A stretch of 64,000 nt of DNA from Lysinibacillus xylanilyticus (GCF_001183605.1 NZ_LFXJ01000005.1:186001-250000), one strand, 5' to 3'. Positions 48,154 to 57,326 are shown, counted from the first letter of the stretch. Notes: generated by a model from the sequence alone, not told the origin. A program made the numbers and translations.

Positions 48154-48317
48154 CCAGAAGGTATTCATTATGAAATGAGAGCTGTTGCTCCTATTGAAGT
48201 TAAAGAGGGGAGAAAGCACCATGGTTTGGTGAAGTTGGAGGTGGTATAGAAAATGTACTGCCAAATACAATTGAGAATTTATTAGAAGCCAGAATACTAA
48301 GGAGGATTTACACCATA
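48154..48317 (+). pseudogene. TNT-like toxin tail remnant
   Basis: Reads PEGIHYEMRAVAPIEVKEG and, after a one-base frameshift near 48216, KAPWFGEVGGGIENVLPNTI then ENLLEARIL. The PWFGxxGGG with a following LPxxIxxL is the end of TNT (tuberculosis necrotizing toxin, NAD glycohydrolase) domains as I know them. Only the last 55 residues remain. The next gene probably encodes its immunity protein. Confidence 0.6.
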
Positions 48318-48548
48318 ATGAAGGTAAAAGAACTAGAGCAAAAATTGATAGAAATTAATGTGCCTAAGGATATCTATTCGATATTAAAAGGGGGGCTTCC
48401 AATTGAACAGTATTGTATAACTAAAGATGGCTATAATTGGGAAGTGTATTATAGTGAAAGAGGAAGCAAATCTGGATTAAAAATATTTGACGATGAAGAT
48501 ATGGCTTGTGAATATTTTTATAATAAAGTAGCAAAGTATGCAAAATAA
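48318..48548 (+). CDS. Orphan immunity protein (TNT-type partner, inferred)
   Basis: 76 residues; AGGAGG 13 bases upstream. Starts MKVKELEQKLIEINVPKDIY and contains ITKDGYNWEVYYSERG with DDEDMACEYFYNKV. Small acidic protein directly downstream of the TNT-like remnant and still intact while the toxin is broken. Confidence 0.55.
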   Translation: MKVKELEQKLIEINVPKDIYSILKGGLPIEQYCITKDGYNWEVYYSERGSKSGLKIFDDEDMACEYFYNKVAKYAK

Positions 48549-48924
48549 ATTAGCTTGATAGAGCAGTCGAGACGGGACTCTGTTGATATAGTAGACACAG
48601 ATGTCATATCACGAGGGCTACAAATAATTTGGGGGCTACCAGTGCCGAATGAACTCATTATTCAACCAATAACACATATAACCCATGTAATACCCATATA
48701 AAGATTTCTCCATTTCGTTTATACGCACATCAAATGCTTTAATTTTATAACCTAAATAACGCTACGGATGGTAATGAAAATGAGTGACTTCTACAGTATG
48801 ATGAAGAAAAAGACAGCGTATATTGCTCCTGTAATCGAACAGAAGAAGGTAGGATCATAGAATGGTGGTAATTGGTAAGACAATTGCTACCTTATTTATT
48901 TCCAAGTGTAAGATTACAACTTAG
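48549..48924. other. Gene-free stretch
   Basis: No supported gene. Near its end the block AAGATTACAACTTAGGGTACG (48909-48929) resembles one at 53494-53514, immediately before another toxin remnant; it may mark a common cassette joint. Confidence 0.4.
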
Positions 48925-49272
48925 GGTACGGGTAAAGTTGATTTGACTAAAACAACTAACCCTGAAGATTTCTTAGATGAAGTAATGAAGCGACAAGGGC
49001 TAGATAAATTACCTGGAAGATTCAAAGAAAAGTGGGTTGATGGTGATTATGAATACGAAATAAGAGCTCATGAAGCTGAAACTCAGTATGGAAAATCGGG
49101 AAGTATTTATAGAGTGGGGAGATAGAAGCCTGGTAACGGAACAGAATATATGGATTTTAATGGGGAATAGCACCATTAAAGTACATTAAAGGAAACTTGT
49201 AAAGGTGGACGGCCGAACCCTTTATTTAATGAAGAGGCTGCAAGAGATACGCATATTCAGTTAAATAGATAA
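48925..49272 (+). pseudogene. Polymorphic toxin tail remnant
   Basis: Reads GTGKVDLTKTTNPEDFLDEV, then GDYEYEIRAHEAETQYG and SGSIYRVGR, a stop at 49123, further KPGNGTEYMDFNG, stops, and NPLFNEEAARDTHIQLNR to 49272. The pieces line up as one C-terminal toxin domain with several nonsense changes. RAHEAE and DTHI hold candidate catalytic His residues. Family not named. Confidence 0.55.
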
Positions 49273-49285
49273 GGAAGTGATAATA

Positions 49286-49705
49286 TTGAGTGAACAAAGA
49301 TTTTTTATGAATGAAAATGAAGTACTTCAAGTAATAACGCGAATCAATGAATATGCTTCTCAAGAGCTATGGATGGATTTTGATGTTGCTTTATCAAATG
49401 GATGGGATTTAACAATTATAGGTCGGTTGGATAATACCACAAAGAAGGTTAATATTGAGATTAATTTTGAGCAAGTCCACTTTGTTTCTCTGCCTTTTGG
49501 CTGGAAAACAGATACATCATATCCAGTAATTGGATTAGCTACTGAGGAAGAAATAGAGAATTTAACAGATAAATTTGAAGTGGATAAAGGTAATTATATT
49601 TTTAAGTTCATTGCTGAAGGCTTCGATAGTGAAAAATATTACTTTGTTGGAGCGAAAAAAATCTCCTGTCTATTGCTTGATAAGCAGACTAATGAGTTAA
49701 AATAA
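49286..49705 (+). CDS. Orphan immunity protein
   Basis: 139 residues from TTG 49286 with AAGGAAGTGA upstream. Acidic, mixed alpha-beta (FEQVHFVSLPFGWKTDTSYP, LATEEEIENLTDKFEV). Lies 13 bases after the broken toxin tail, so it is probably its former partner, and it is intact. Confidence 0.55.
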   Translation: MSEQRFFMNENEVLQVITRINEYASQELWMDFDVALSNGWDLTIIGRLDNTTKKVNIEINFEQVHFVSLPFGWKTDTSYPVIGLATEEEIENLTDKFEVDKGNYIFKFIAEGFDSEKYYFVGAKKISCLLLDKQTNELK

Positions 49706-49731
49706 CATATCAAGTTTAATCTGGAAGATTT

Positions 49732-49866
49732 ATTGAGCAATAAGAACAGGGATAGCGAGAAAAGAACGAAAATTGGGCGAGACCTTTTAAATGGAAAGGG
49801 TATTATAAATATGGAATAACTAACAAACTAACGAGAATGACAAAGCTCGTGGTGATAAACAAGGAA
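49732..49866 (+). repeat. Non-coding repeat R, copy 2 (partial)
   Basis: Contains GCGAGAAAAGAACG, TTGGGCGAGACCTTTTAAATG and ACGAGAATGACAAAGCTCGT, the last forming a hairpin ACGAG/CTCGT. Lacks the 5' third. Confidence 0.65.
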
Positions 49867-49916
49867 ATAATAGTTTTTTAATTGTATACAGTTAAAGATA
49901 TCCTTGAATTTGAATT

Positions 49917-50000
49917 AATAACTCATGAAGGCTAGACCATCAAGGAGTGCTATTTTAACAATAAAGCAATAAGAGCGAGAATAGGCGAGGTGGTAATGAA
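49917..50000 (+). repeat. Non-coding repeat R, copy 3 (5' part)
   Basis: CTCATGAAGGCTAGACCATC through GAGCGAGAATAGGCGAGGTG; then the sequence turns into the gene at 50012. The spacer from copy 2 (TTGAATTTGAATTAATAACT) is shared with the one before copy 8. Confidence 0.7.
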
Positions 50001-50011
50001 GGTTGTGGATT

Positions 50012-50557
50012 ATGAATAAAAAAAGAAGAATGAATATATTATGGTCTGAAGCTTTGGAACTGTTTTCAGAAAAACAGAATTTGGATTTGGATACCTTTTT
50101 ATTTAGATTAATTGAAATAATAAGAAATAATCGAGAAGCAATTGAGCGTTTTTTGAATAACTCCCAAAATAACAATAAAATTAATACAGAGGATGAAAAA
50201 TTATATTTCCAATATGTAATGACGATTGAACCTGAAATGTATGTTATTGGTGCGACTGGCGATGATTTTGATTTGATTAGTAGTAGTTATATTAACCTAC
50301 TACCTAAATCAGATATTGAAATTTGGCGCAGGTTATCAAATCTAATAAAAGATATTATAACATTCGTCTCTTCAACAATATGTCCTCAATGTAAAAGTGA
50401 TCATCTTAGAATTTTATCTGATATTGAAGGCGTTAATTTGTATAGATATTGTGAAACATGTTCATACACTGAAGACGACGAAAAAGTTTTTAAGAGTCAT
50501 GAACTTCTAGTACCTGCAAATGTAGCAATGTTAAAAAAAGCAGATTATTTGAATTAA
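50012..50557 (+). CDS. Zinc-ribbon protein, possible orphan immunity
   Basis: 181 residues from ATG 50012. N-terminal 120 residues are helical (ILWSEALELFSEKQNLDLDT). C-terminal zinc ribbon CPQCKSDHL ... YRYCETCSYTE (about 128-152). Not recognised. Isolated among toxin remnants, and similar in size to immunity proteins. Confidence 0.5.
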   Translation: MNKKRRMNILWSEALELFSEKQNLDLDTFLFRLIEIIRNNREAIERFLNNSQNNNKINTEDEKLYFQYVMTIEPEMYVIGATGDDFDLISSSYINLLPKSDIEIWRRLSNLIKDIITFVSSTICPQCKSDHLRILSDIEGVNLYRYCETCSYTEDDEKVFKSHELLVPANVAMLKKADYLN

Positions 50558-50952
50558 ACATTGCACAAGAAATCAGTTGGAATCATCAAGGTGAAAAATG
50601 TCAGTTTAAATGAGTAACTAATGAATCAATGTAGTATTTTCAATGAATTTGTTAATAAATTTGTTTTAAGTAAGGTGGTATTTTGAAAATACAACTGCCA
50701 CCATTTCTTTGGAGGAGCGTGGTTTTATAATTTAATGGTATGGGAAGCTACGTAGCTATAGATTACACTAATTGATTGATAACAATGGTACCTTTTGGTC
50801 TGCAAAATTAAAGTCCAAATATAATATCTGTTTTTGGAGTTATGTAGATAAATAGATTGTAACTGGCTTTGAAATGTAACTAGATAAAGGTACAAAAAAT
50901 AAAGATTAAAGAGTAGACCAAATGAACAATAATTGCAATAATTGTATGAGAA
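50558..50952. other. Gene-free stretch
   Basis: AT-rich, no supported gene or terminator. Confidence 0.4.
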
Positions 50953-51126
50953 TAGAGACTTCATGAAGGCATAGCCATCAAGAGGTGCTATTCTAGCACT
51001 AATGCAATAAGAGCGAGATTAGGCGAGAAGACATTTTACTTAAAAGCTGGATGTCATAAGCATAAAACACACGAGATAAAACAAGCTAAAGGGTTTAAAC
51101 GTTACACTTGCTAACTGGTATAAATA
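50953..51126 (+). repeat. Non-coding repeat R, copy 4
   Basis: CTTCATGAAGGCATAGCCATC, GAGCGAGATTAGGCGAGAAG, then a longer tail AACACACGAGATAAAACAAGC shared with copy 5. Confidence 0.75.
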
Positions 51127-51183
51127 CTAAAATAACTTATAAAACTTGCAAATATTAATCAACTTAGAAAATTTATAAACTTA

Positions 51184-51223
51184 AAGCACTTGATTGTCTA
51201 TAACAGGCGACAAGTGCTTTTTT
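51184..51223 (+). terminator. Terminator upstream of Rep remnant
   Basis: AAGCACTTG pairs with CAAGTGCTT around TCTATAACAGG and is followed by six T. The same hairpin occurs at 52764 and a variant at 62601. Confidence 0.85.
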
Positions 51224-51322
51224 GCATGTTTAGTTACGTAAATTGAAAAGATTACGATTATTAATTAGTGTACTAAGTGTTAAATTTAAACAAGTACGAA
51301 AATACAAGGGGAAGAACAGGCG

Positions 51323-51508
51323 ATGGAAATAGAGGATTCAATAGATAAATTTGTTATAGATTATAAGGATGTACTGCATTCAGCATTTTTACGTGTTTAT
51401 ATGGTGGGAGTGCAGAAATATAAAGTGAAAATGAAGATATATAGTGGAACATATAGCTATGAATTGCACATACGGAAAAGTGACAATGTATACATTCATT
51501 TATATTGA
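51323..51508 (+). pseudogene. Rep-like protein, N-terminal remnant
   Basis: 61 residues, SIDKFVIDYKDVLHSAFLRV and KVKMKIYSGTYSYELHI, closely parallel to the first 60 residues of the Rep-like protein at 63215. The following sequence jumps to serine recombinase. GGGGAAGAACAGGCG precedes the ATG. Confidence 0.7.
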
Positions 51509-51940
51509 AAGGTATTGTGAAGAAATAAGCTACAACTGGTTTACATATACGAAGATAGAGGACTCAGTGGAGCGACAGTTGATGAAGATGGATTAACTAT
51601 TGAGCGAGAAGGCTTGCAAGAGCTATTGGCAGATATAGAATATCATCAAGTGAGCCAAGTAATTGTATTAAATACGTCTCGTTTGTGGCGCTCTGATATG
51701 GCAAAAGTATTGATACAACGAGAGTTGAAAAAATATAACGTAGATGTGAAAGCGATTGAGCAGCCAAATTACAGCATATACACACATGAACCAAATGATT
51801 TTAGTGAATGGCCTAGAGGTGGGCAACAGGTAATACAAGGCACATCAAATGGATTAAAATTCGAAGGATGGAAAAATCCAACTACAGGAGAAATAGAAAG
51901 TGTATACCCAGTATTAGAATGGAAAAATTATAGTAATTAG
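51509..51940 (+). pseudogene. Serine recombinase fragment joined to a CdiA-type toxin tail
   Basis: The first 300 bases read as recombinase (YEDRGLSGATVDEDGL, VIVLNTSRLWR, LIQRELKKYNVDVKAIEQP), homologous to the remnant at 47592. From about 51780 the frame continues as GTSNGLKFEGWKNPTTGEIE then SVYPVLE. This parallels the last residues of the toxin at 60980-61128 (NGKQLKFMGFKDKNTGEISN). So a mobile-element fragment has fused to the end of a toxin gene. Confidence 0.7.
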
Positions 51941-51950
51941 GGGGGATTTC

Positions 51951-52280
51951 ATGTTAATAGACAAACAGCCAGTCATCCAAGATTTTTTTTCTTTTTTGAA
52001 GAGTGATTTACTCAATGTACTAGAGTGTTTATCCAAGAGAGAGCCGTGGCAAGATCATATGATGGGATATGAACTACCAGAGCATTCTGAGGAGATTGAA
52101 TTTAAAGAAGGCATAATGATATTCATTAACACAGCATCATATAACGAAATCATTATGAATAGTTCAGATTTCTATGGTTGTTTGAAAGAAACGTGTATGG
52201 AATTTGTTGGTGAAAATCAAGAACTGGAAATCCAAGTGTATGTACTTATCGACAAGATAAAGACTGTTTTAAATTTGTGA
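51951..52280 (+). CDS. Orphan immunity protein (CdiI-like, inferred)
   Basis: 109 residues; GGGGGGATTTC upstream of ATG, ten bases after the chimeric toxin tail. Acidic, with SKREPWQDHMMGYELPEHSE and an IMIFINTASYNEI strand. Position implies immunity to the lost CdiA-like toxin. Confidence 0.6.
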   Translation: MLIDKQPVIQDFFSFLKSDLLNVLECLSKREPWQDHMMGYELPEHSEEIEFKEGIMIFINTASYNEIIMNSSDFYGCLKETCMEFVGENQELEIQVYVLIDKIKTVLNL

Positions 52281-52517
52281 AAATTTCACACTGAGTTGAT
52301 TAAACCTATCAACCTACCAAAATAAATGAAAAATAGGTAGGTCTACTTGAAACAGACCCTGAAGAGCACCGGATTTTATGAATTTCAGTCAAAGAAATAG
52401 ATGATCCAGAATTTAAGAGGGGAATCGTAGCCTTTTAAACCTTGATTGGCTATATTGTCACTCTCGAGAAGAAGAACAGAATGGACCCAATGAACAATAA
52501 GTGTTTGAGAATCGAGA

Positions 52518-52700
52518 CTTCATGAAGGCAGAGCCATCATGAAGTGCTATTTTAGCGCTAATAATAAGAGCGAGAATAAGCGAGATGACAATTTATTTAC
52601 AAGGACCACTTATGGATGTCATAAGCAACAAACACACGAGATTAAACAAGCTATAGGGATTAAACGTTACACTAGCCAACTGGTATAAAAGATGTCATAC
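52518..52700 (+). repeat. Non-coding repeat R, copy 5
   Basis: CTTCATGAAGGCAGAGCCATC, GAGCGAGAATAAGCGAGATG, then AACACACGAGATTAAACAAGC and GGGATTAAACGTTACACTAG, matching copy 4. Copies 4 and 5 also share their 3' flanks up to about 51300 and 52890. Confidence 0.75.
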
Positions 52701-52763
52701 TTTCGATATAAAAATAACTTATAAAACTTGCAAATATTAAAACTTAGAAAATTTATAAACTTA

Positions 52764-52803
52764 AAGCACTTGATTGTCTATAACAGGCGACAAGTGCTTT
52801 TTC
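52764..52803 (+). terminator. Terminator, copy of 51184 hairpin
   Basis: AAGCACTTG/CAAGTGCTT with the same loop and a T-run. Confidence 0.8.
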
Positions 52804-52919
52804 GCATGTTTAAATACGTAAATTGAAAAGATTACGATTATTTAATTAGTGTACTAAGTGTTAAAGTTTATACAATTATTAGCATGCAAGGGGAAGAACG
52901 GGGGATAGAAACACAATAA

Positions 52920-53458
52920 GAGAAAACCAAGAAACACGTGACTTTCTAGTTAAGAGCATCGTCAGAGATATTTCATTTAAGAAGCAGGAAATATGCTATG
53001 TGGAACGAGAATTAAAAGGGTTAATGAGTTTACTAGACTTTCAATTAGACACGATGCCAGGCATAGATCTCGTTACAGCTTCCGCTTTAATTGCAGAAAA
53101 AGGTGATGTACACCGTTTTCCGAATGCCAATAAATTAGCACGATTTGCGGGGATTGCGCCTGTTTACTTTGGCTCTGGTGGGAAAGGAAGGGAACAAAAA
53201 AGCAAGCAGGGAAATCGGGCGCTACACGCTTTATTTTACAACTTAGCCGTACAGCAAGTACAAGTGGCAAAGGGAAGTAAGCTGCCAAGGAACCCAGTAT
53301 TCCATGCATACTATCAACGAAAACTAAAAGAAGGCAAAACAAAAGGACAAGCATTGGTTTGTATAATGAGACGGCTTGTAAATATTATATACGGCATGAT
53401 GAAGCACAAAACAGCCTATGAATTGCCGATAATAAAAGAGGAAGAAGTAGTTTTATAA
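52920..53458 (+). pseudogene. IS110-family transposase, C-terminal fragment
   Basis: In-frame reading from about 52920 (ETRDFLVKSIVRDISFKKQE) to the stop gives the Transposase_20-type domain: MPGIDLVTASALIAEKGDV, KLARFAGIAPVYFGSGGKG and NRALHALFYNLAVQQV. The RuvC-like DEDD N-terminal half is missing, replaced upstream by the Rep-type leader. No terminal repeats identified. Confidence 0.85.
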
Positions 53459-53509
53459 GGTTTAAGATAGATTGTTTTTTATTTAGCAGATTTTAAGATT
53501 ACAACATAG

Positions 53510-53961
53510 GGTACGGTTAATTCTAAATATACTTATAACATGGTTGAAAACCTTGGACCATTAGCTGAAATTAATCAAGGTGCAGCATCTACGTTTAGAA
53601 GTGGAATGTATAATAATGTCACAAAACTCGAGAGTGATACGATTCTCTATCGTTCTGGAAAAGCTGGTGGAGGTAAGAATGCTCTAGGTCAATATTTTAC
53701 AAGGGAGCCAGGTACAAAAATTGAAGGACGTATTGACTCTGCAGTTAAAGTACAATGGATTGATCCTAAAACTGGTGTATTAACGGGTTCCTCACCGTTA
53801 GAAACGGTTTATGAAATTAAAATACCTAAGGGTACTACAATTTATGAAGGACCAGCAGGAAATCAAGGAGGTATTTACTAGGTGGAGGGAATCAAATATT
53901 CGTTCCAGAGCCTTGGAAGATTAATGGAGTAGAAGTGATTTCGTCAACACCTATTAAATAA
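53510..53961 (+). pseudogene. ART-like polymorphic toxin tail remnant
   Basis: Reads LGPLAEINQGAASTFRSGMY, DTILYRSGKAGGGKNALGQYF, LETVYEIKIPKGTTIYEGPA, GNQGGIY, then a stop at 53879 caused by one missing base; GGGNQIFVPEPWKINGVEV follows in the shifted frame. The YRSG start and GG-x-QIFVPEPW end recall C-terminal domains of Bacillus LXG toxins with an ADP-ribosyltransferase-like layout. N-terminal delivery part absent. Confidence 0.6.
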
Positions 53962-53974
53962 AGAGGGGGTAACT

Positions 53975-54304
53975 ATGCTAATAGATATAGAACAATTAAG
54001 AATTCTATTTCAAGAATTAAAAAGAATTTTAGAAAAAGAAAATGATAACGAAACGTTGTATATCATTAATCAATTGGAATTAGGTTTACTTTTAATTGAT
54101 GAATGTTTAAATGGCACCTATGAAAATGAAGATTTAAAACAGCTGTTTAGTAAATTGGAGGAAATATTTATAAAAATTAATCAGCCAAGTGTTGGTCTGT
54201 CAGATTATTTTATCTGGAGAGATAACTATGAGGAACGTCTAAAAGTAAATAATGGTTTAGATAAAATTAAAAAAAACCTAACATTAATATTTAGAAAGTA
54301 TTAA
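53975..54304 (+). CDS. Orphan immunity protein
   Basis: 109 residues, AAAGAGGGGGTAACT upstream. Helical, acidic (LFQELKRILEKENDNETLYI). Fourteen bases after the ART-like remnant; likely its partner, still intact. Confidence 0.6.
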   Translation: MLIDIEQLRILFQELKRILEKENDNETLYIINQLELGLLLIDECLNGTYENEDLKQLFSKLEEIFIKINQPSVGLSDYFIWRDNYEERLKVNNGLDKIKKNLTLIFRKY

Positions 54305-54332
54305 ATTATACGGGTAAATTACAAAATTGAAG

Positions 54333-54376
54333 AACCTTGATTGGCTATGACCTTGATAGGCTTTTTAAGGTTTTTT
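54333..54376 (+). terminator. Terminator, same family as 47208
   Basis: AACCTT (54333-54338) pairs with AAGGTT (54367-54372) near a T-run; the CCTTGATTGGCTATG sequence matches that at 52437. Confidence 0.65.
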
Positions 54377-54416
54377 CTTGAATCGAAGAAATAAAATATA
54401 CTAATTTTGAATCAAA

Positions 54417-54541
54417 AACTCATGATGATTAACTGGCACAGGAGACTGAATTCAGTGACATTTAAATAAAACAACCACACTTAGCTACTCGATTTATGTT
54501 TGCACACGAGAGTGATGAAGCTCGTAATGATAAAAGTAATT
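54417..54541 (+). repeat. Non-coding repeat R, copy 6 (degenerate)
   Basis: Starts ACTCATGATGATTAACTGGC and ends ACGAGAGTGATGAAGCTCGT then AATGATAAA. The terminal hairpin ACGAG/CTCGT is conserved although the body is poor. Confidence 0.5.
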
Positions 54542-54656
54542 ATATACTGCAATAAGTGTCTATTACTTGATAAACAGACAGGAAAGCTAAGTAAAAAGCT
54601 AGAGTAAACAGTAAGAATAAAATGGTTTAGAATGTATTATTCGGTAAATATCTTGT

Positions 54657-54811
54657 TTGGTTTCCTGCCAAGGTGATCCTATTGATGTTGTAACAATGCC
54701 TGATGGAAACAATATGTACTTTTAACAGAAGATATTGAAACAGCTTTCATAGTTGGAAAACGTAAGGGTGTGAGAGTCAATGATATTAGTCATCAATACA
54801 GAAGAATCTAG
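54657..54811 (+). pseudogene. Short toxin-tail remnant
   Basis: Pieces DPIDVVTMPDGN and TEDIETAFIVGKRKGVRVND in broken frames look like the end of a toxin domain with a conserved MPDGN and VGKRKG. Too short to classify. Confidence 0.35.
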
Positions 54812-54902
54812 GGTAAGTGGAATTAAATTTTTTTATCTAGGGAATGAAAAAGTATGGCTTTCTGATTATATACCTACTAAATTTATTTCAGTTGAAAAAT
54901 AA
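54780..54902 (+). CDS. Small ORF, possible immunity or fragment
   Basis: 40 residues, starts MILVINTEESRVSGIKFFYL. A weak purine-rich stretch precedes ATG. It overlaps the toxin remnant in another frame. Could be chance. Confidence 0.25.
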   Translation: MILVINTEESRVSGIKFFYLGNEKVWLSDYIPTKFISVEK

Positions 54903-54922
54903 AGTTTAAAAGCGGAAAATAT

Positions 54923-54969
54923 AAAAAGAGTCAATAGCAACACTAGTTAAAGTGGCTATTGACCTTTTT
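54923..54969 (+). terminator. Terminator before vgrG copy 2
   Basis: TCAATAGC pairs with GCTATTGA (54931-54938, 54955-54962), with A-rich and T-rich flanks that extend the stem. Confidence 0.8.
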
Positions 54970-54989
54970 ATATTTGTCAAAAAAATTTT

Positions 54990-55745
54990 TTCGACTGCAA
55001 ACTATACGATCACAAAAGATCGCTCTCTGTTTTTACATACAAAGCACAATGACATTGAGCGACCGATGGAGGAGCGGGATGCAGTAGCCTATGTGATAGA
55101 ATCAAAAAAACATTAGCACTCGGTGATCGCGTTCAACTCCAAAACAAGGAGCTAGTGGTGGCCAAGTCTATAGCCCGCATGCAACAAGGTGTCCTTACAT
55201 ATGAATATCATTTACTGTCCGAGGCAGGCATTCGTCAAGAAAGACTAAACATTCTGTCCCTGTCAGGCACAGCGATTGAGGGTAAGGTATTAGAGGTCAA
55301 AAAAGATCAAGTACGCCTGCACCTATCCATTGATGAGGCACAAAAAAAGGAAGAAGCCACATGGTTCTCATTTGCTACGCCTTATGCAGCAGAAGGACAT
55401 AGCGGCTTTTACAGCCCGCCAGAAGAAGGCGATAGCGTTCATCTTGCCTTCCCGACACACCGGGAGGAAGCAGCCGTTGTCCGCCACAGTGTACAAAAGG
55501 GCGGCGACGCCAATCCAAAGACAGCCGATCCCAAAACGTCCTACTGGGGTACGCCAAAAGGCAAGGAAATCAAGCTAGACCCGCAATCGGTGACGTTTAC
55601 CGCAAAGGAAGGAGCCGTTTTCCTAAAGCTGGATCAGGGAAGCGGAGTAGAAGTACATAGTAAGCATCCGCTTACACTAAAAGCCAATGATATCACCTTT
55701 GCAGGTAAAAGCGTGGGGGTGATGCTTAATGGCAAAGAAGGGTAA
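54990..55745 (+). pseudogene. vgrG copy, 3' part with frameshift and internal deletion
   Basis: Homologous to spike 2 from about residue 197 on. In the A-run after GTGATAGAATC one base is lost relative to 44830-44845, producing a stop soon after. From 55155 the frame is open again and closely follows spike 2 (HLLSEAGIRQERLNILSLSG). The last 60 residues of spike 2 are missing: after ANDITFAGKS the sequence jumps to the GTGATGCTTAATG joint in front of the toxin gene. No promoter or spike head, so a silent cassette. Confidence 0.85.
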
Positions 55746-57300
55746 AGGCTTCTGGGGAGCCGTTGGCAGTTTCTTTGGAAGTATCCCAGTTGTTAAGAGT
55801 GTTAAAAAGGCAGGCAAGTCTTTAAAAAAGAAAATCAAAAAGGCGAAAAGTAAATTAAAATTAAAGAATCTTTTCAAAAAACTTAAGAGGAAGCTTAAGA
55901 AAAAGATTGGCAAGGTTTATACGAAAGCCCGTAAATTCTTAAAACTTACGAAAAAGAGACTTGTAAAATGGTATAAACGAACCGTAAAAAAGGCTGCCCT
56001 TTATGCGAAAAAGACTGTTCAAAAAGCCAAACAGTATTATCAGAAGGCAAAAACCCAAGCAAAGCAAGCCGCCGTAAAAGCATCCAAACAAACCACTAAG
56101 GAAACGGTCGTAAAAACAAAGCCTAAAACTGAAAACCCATTGGTAAAAACATACAATAGTTTAAAAGAAATTGGTAAAGATTTTAAGGATGGTCTAGATA
56201 CAAGGTGGAACAAAGCATTAGACTCACCGTATGATTTTGCAAACTATCTCACATTAGGAGCATTAGATGGTCTAGTGTCTGGAGCAAAGGACAGACAAAA
56301 AAAGATGTGGAATTCACCTTCTGATTTTGCCAATTACGCAACCTTTGGCTTTACCGGAATGGTTAATGGGGCAGTAAACCCAAAAGACCCTTTATCAAAG
56401 GAACATTTGTTAGATAGTTTTGGTGTTGTAACCTCAGTATTTGGAGTAAAAGGAATGAAAGGATCTACTTCAAAAACACCTAGTGGCGGTAAAACAAAAT
56501 CAGCACCAAAAGAAAATACAAATTCAACACCAGAAGGAAATACAAATTCAACACCAAAAGGAACTACAAATTCAACACCAAAAGGAACTACAAATTCAAC
56601 ACCAAAAGGAACTACAAATTCAACACCAAAAGGAAATACAAATTCAACACCAAAAGGAAATACAAATTCAACACCAAAAGGAAATACAAATTCAACACCA
56701 AAACCCGTACAAAACCAAAATCAAAATCTAAACAAAGATCCTAAAAAACAAGATGAGACTAAGGTTGCGCATAAGGATAATGGAGTTAGTTATGGTAAAG
56801 TGTTTCCAACAAGGGAAATTGATATGAAGAATGAAGGATATATTCTTGATCGTGCTACGGAATATAAAAAATTAGTATCAAATACGCTTCTTAAGAAAAG
56901 AGGAGGGGGGAATTTCGGTTACGCTGAGGTAAATATATCAGGATTGGACACGAAAGAATTCTATGCACATAGTAAAATAGATGCAACACATGGAAATCCC
57001 AATTATGAAGGGTTTTCAGTTAAACCAACTGAGGATAAGATTAAATTTAGTGCAACAAATGCCCCGAATGAGGTAGGAGATGTTTTCCTTAGAGATATGG
57101 ATACTGAGTATAAAATTTTAAATGATATTGCAGACAAATTAGGGCATAATCCCGATGCTAGTGGTAAAATAAAATTATTTACTGAACTTGATACTTGTGG
57201 TAGTTGTAGTAGAGTTATAAATGCGTTTAGCAAAGAATACCCAAATATTGATATTGAAATTATTCATAATAATGGCCAAAAAATTAAGGTTAATAAATAA
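55729..57300 (+). CDS. Lys-rich polymorphic toxin with deaminase-like tail
   Basis: 523 residues. N-terminus MAKKGKGFWGAVGSFFGSIP is homologous to the 45655 toxin, followed by a Lys-rich segment (to about 135), a middle with two related ALDSPYDFANYLTLGALDG / MWNSPSDFANYATFGFTG units, an 8-residue repeat linker, and a C-terminal deaminase-like domain (about 380-523): AHSKIDATHG, RDMDTEYKILNDIADKLGH and TELDTCGSCSRVINAFS. The C-x-x-C after TELDT and a D-x-E in place of HxE fit toxin deaminases of the BURPS668_1122 type as I remember them; target would be nucleic acid. Intact with immunity gene after it. Confidence 0.7.
   Translation: MAKKGKGFWGAVGSFFGSIPVVKSVKKAGKSLKKKIKKAKSKLKLKNLFKKLKRKLKKKIGKVYTKARKFLKLTKKRLVKWYKRTVKKAALYAKKTVQKAKQYYQKAKTQAKQAAVKASKQTTKETVVKTKPKTENPLVKTYNSLKEIGKDFKDGLDTRWNKALDSPYDFANYLTLGALDGLVSGAKDRQKKMWNSPSDFANYATFGFTGMVNGAVNPKDPLSKEHLLDSFGVVTSVFGVKGMKGSTSKTPSGGKTKSAPKENTNSTPEGNTNSTPKGTTNSTPKGTTNSTPKGTTNSTPKGNTNSTPKGNTNSTPKGNTNSTPKPVQNQNQNLNKDPKKQDETKVAHKDNGVSYGKVFPTREIDMKNEGYILDRATEYKKLVSNTLLKKRGGGNFGYAEVNISGLDTKEFYAHSKIDATHGNPNYEGFSVKPTEDKIKFSATNAPNEVGDVFLRDMDTEYKILNDIADKLGHNPDASGKIKLFTELDTCGSCSRVINAFSKEYPNIDIEIIHNNGQKIKVNK
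56514..56706 (+). repeat. 24-bp in-frame repeat, about eight copies
   Basis: AATACAAATTCAACACCAAA plus AGGA repeats; encodes NTNSTPKG. Copy number can change without frameshift, so it is a length-variable linker between pretoxin and deaminase domains. Confidence 0.92.
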
Positions 57301-57326
57301 TAAATTATACAGGAGTGTGGAGAAAA

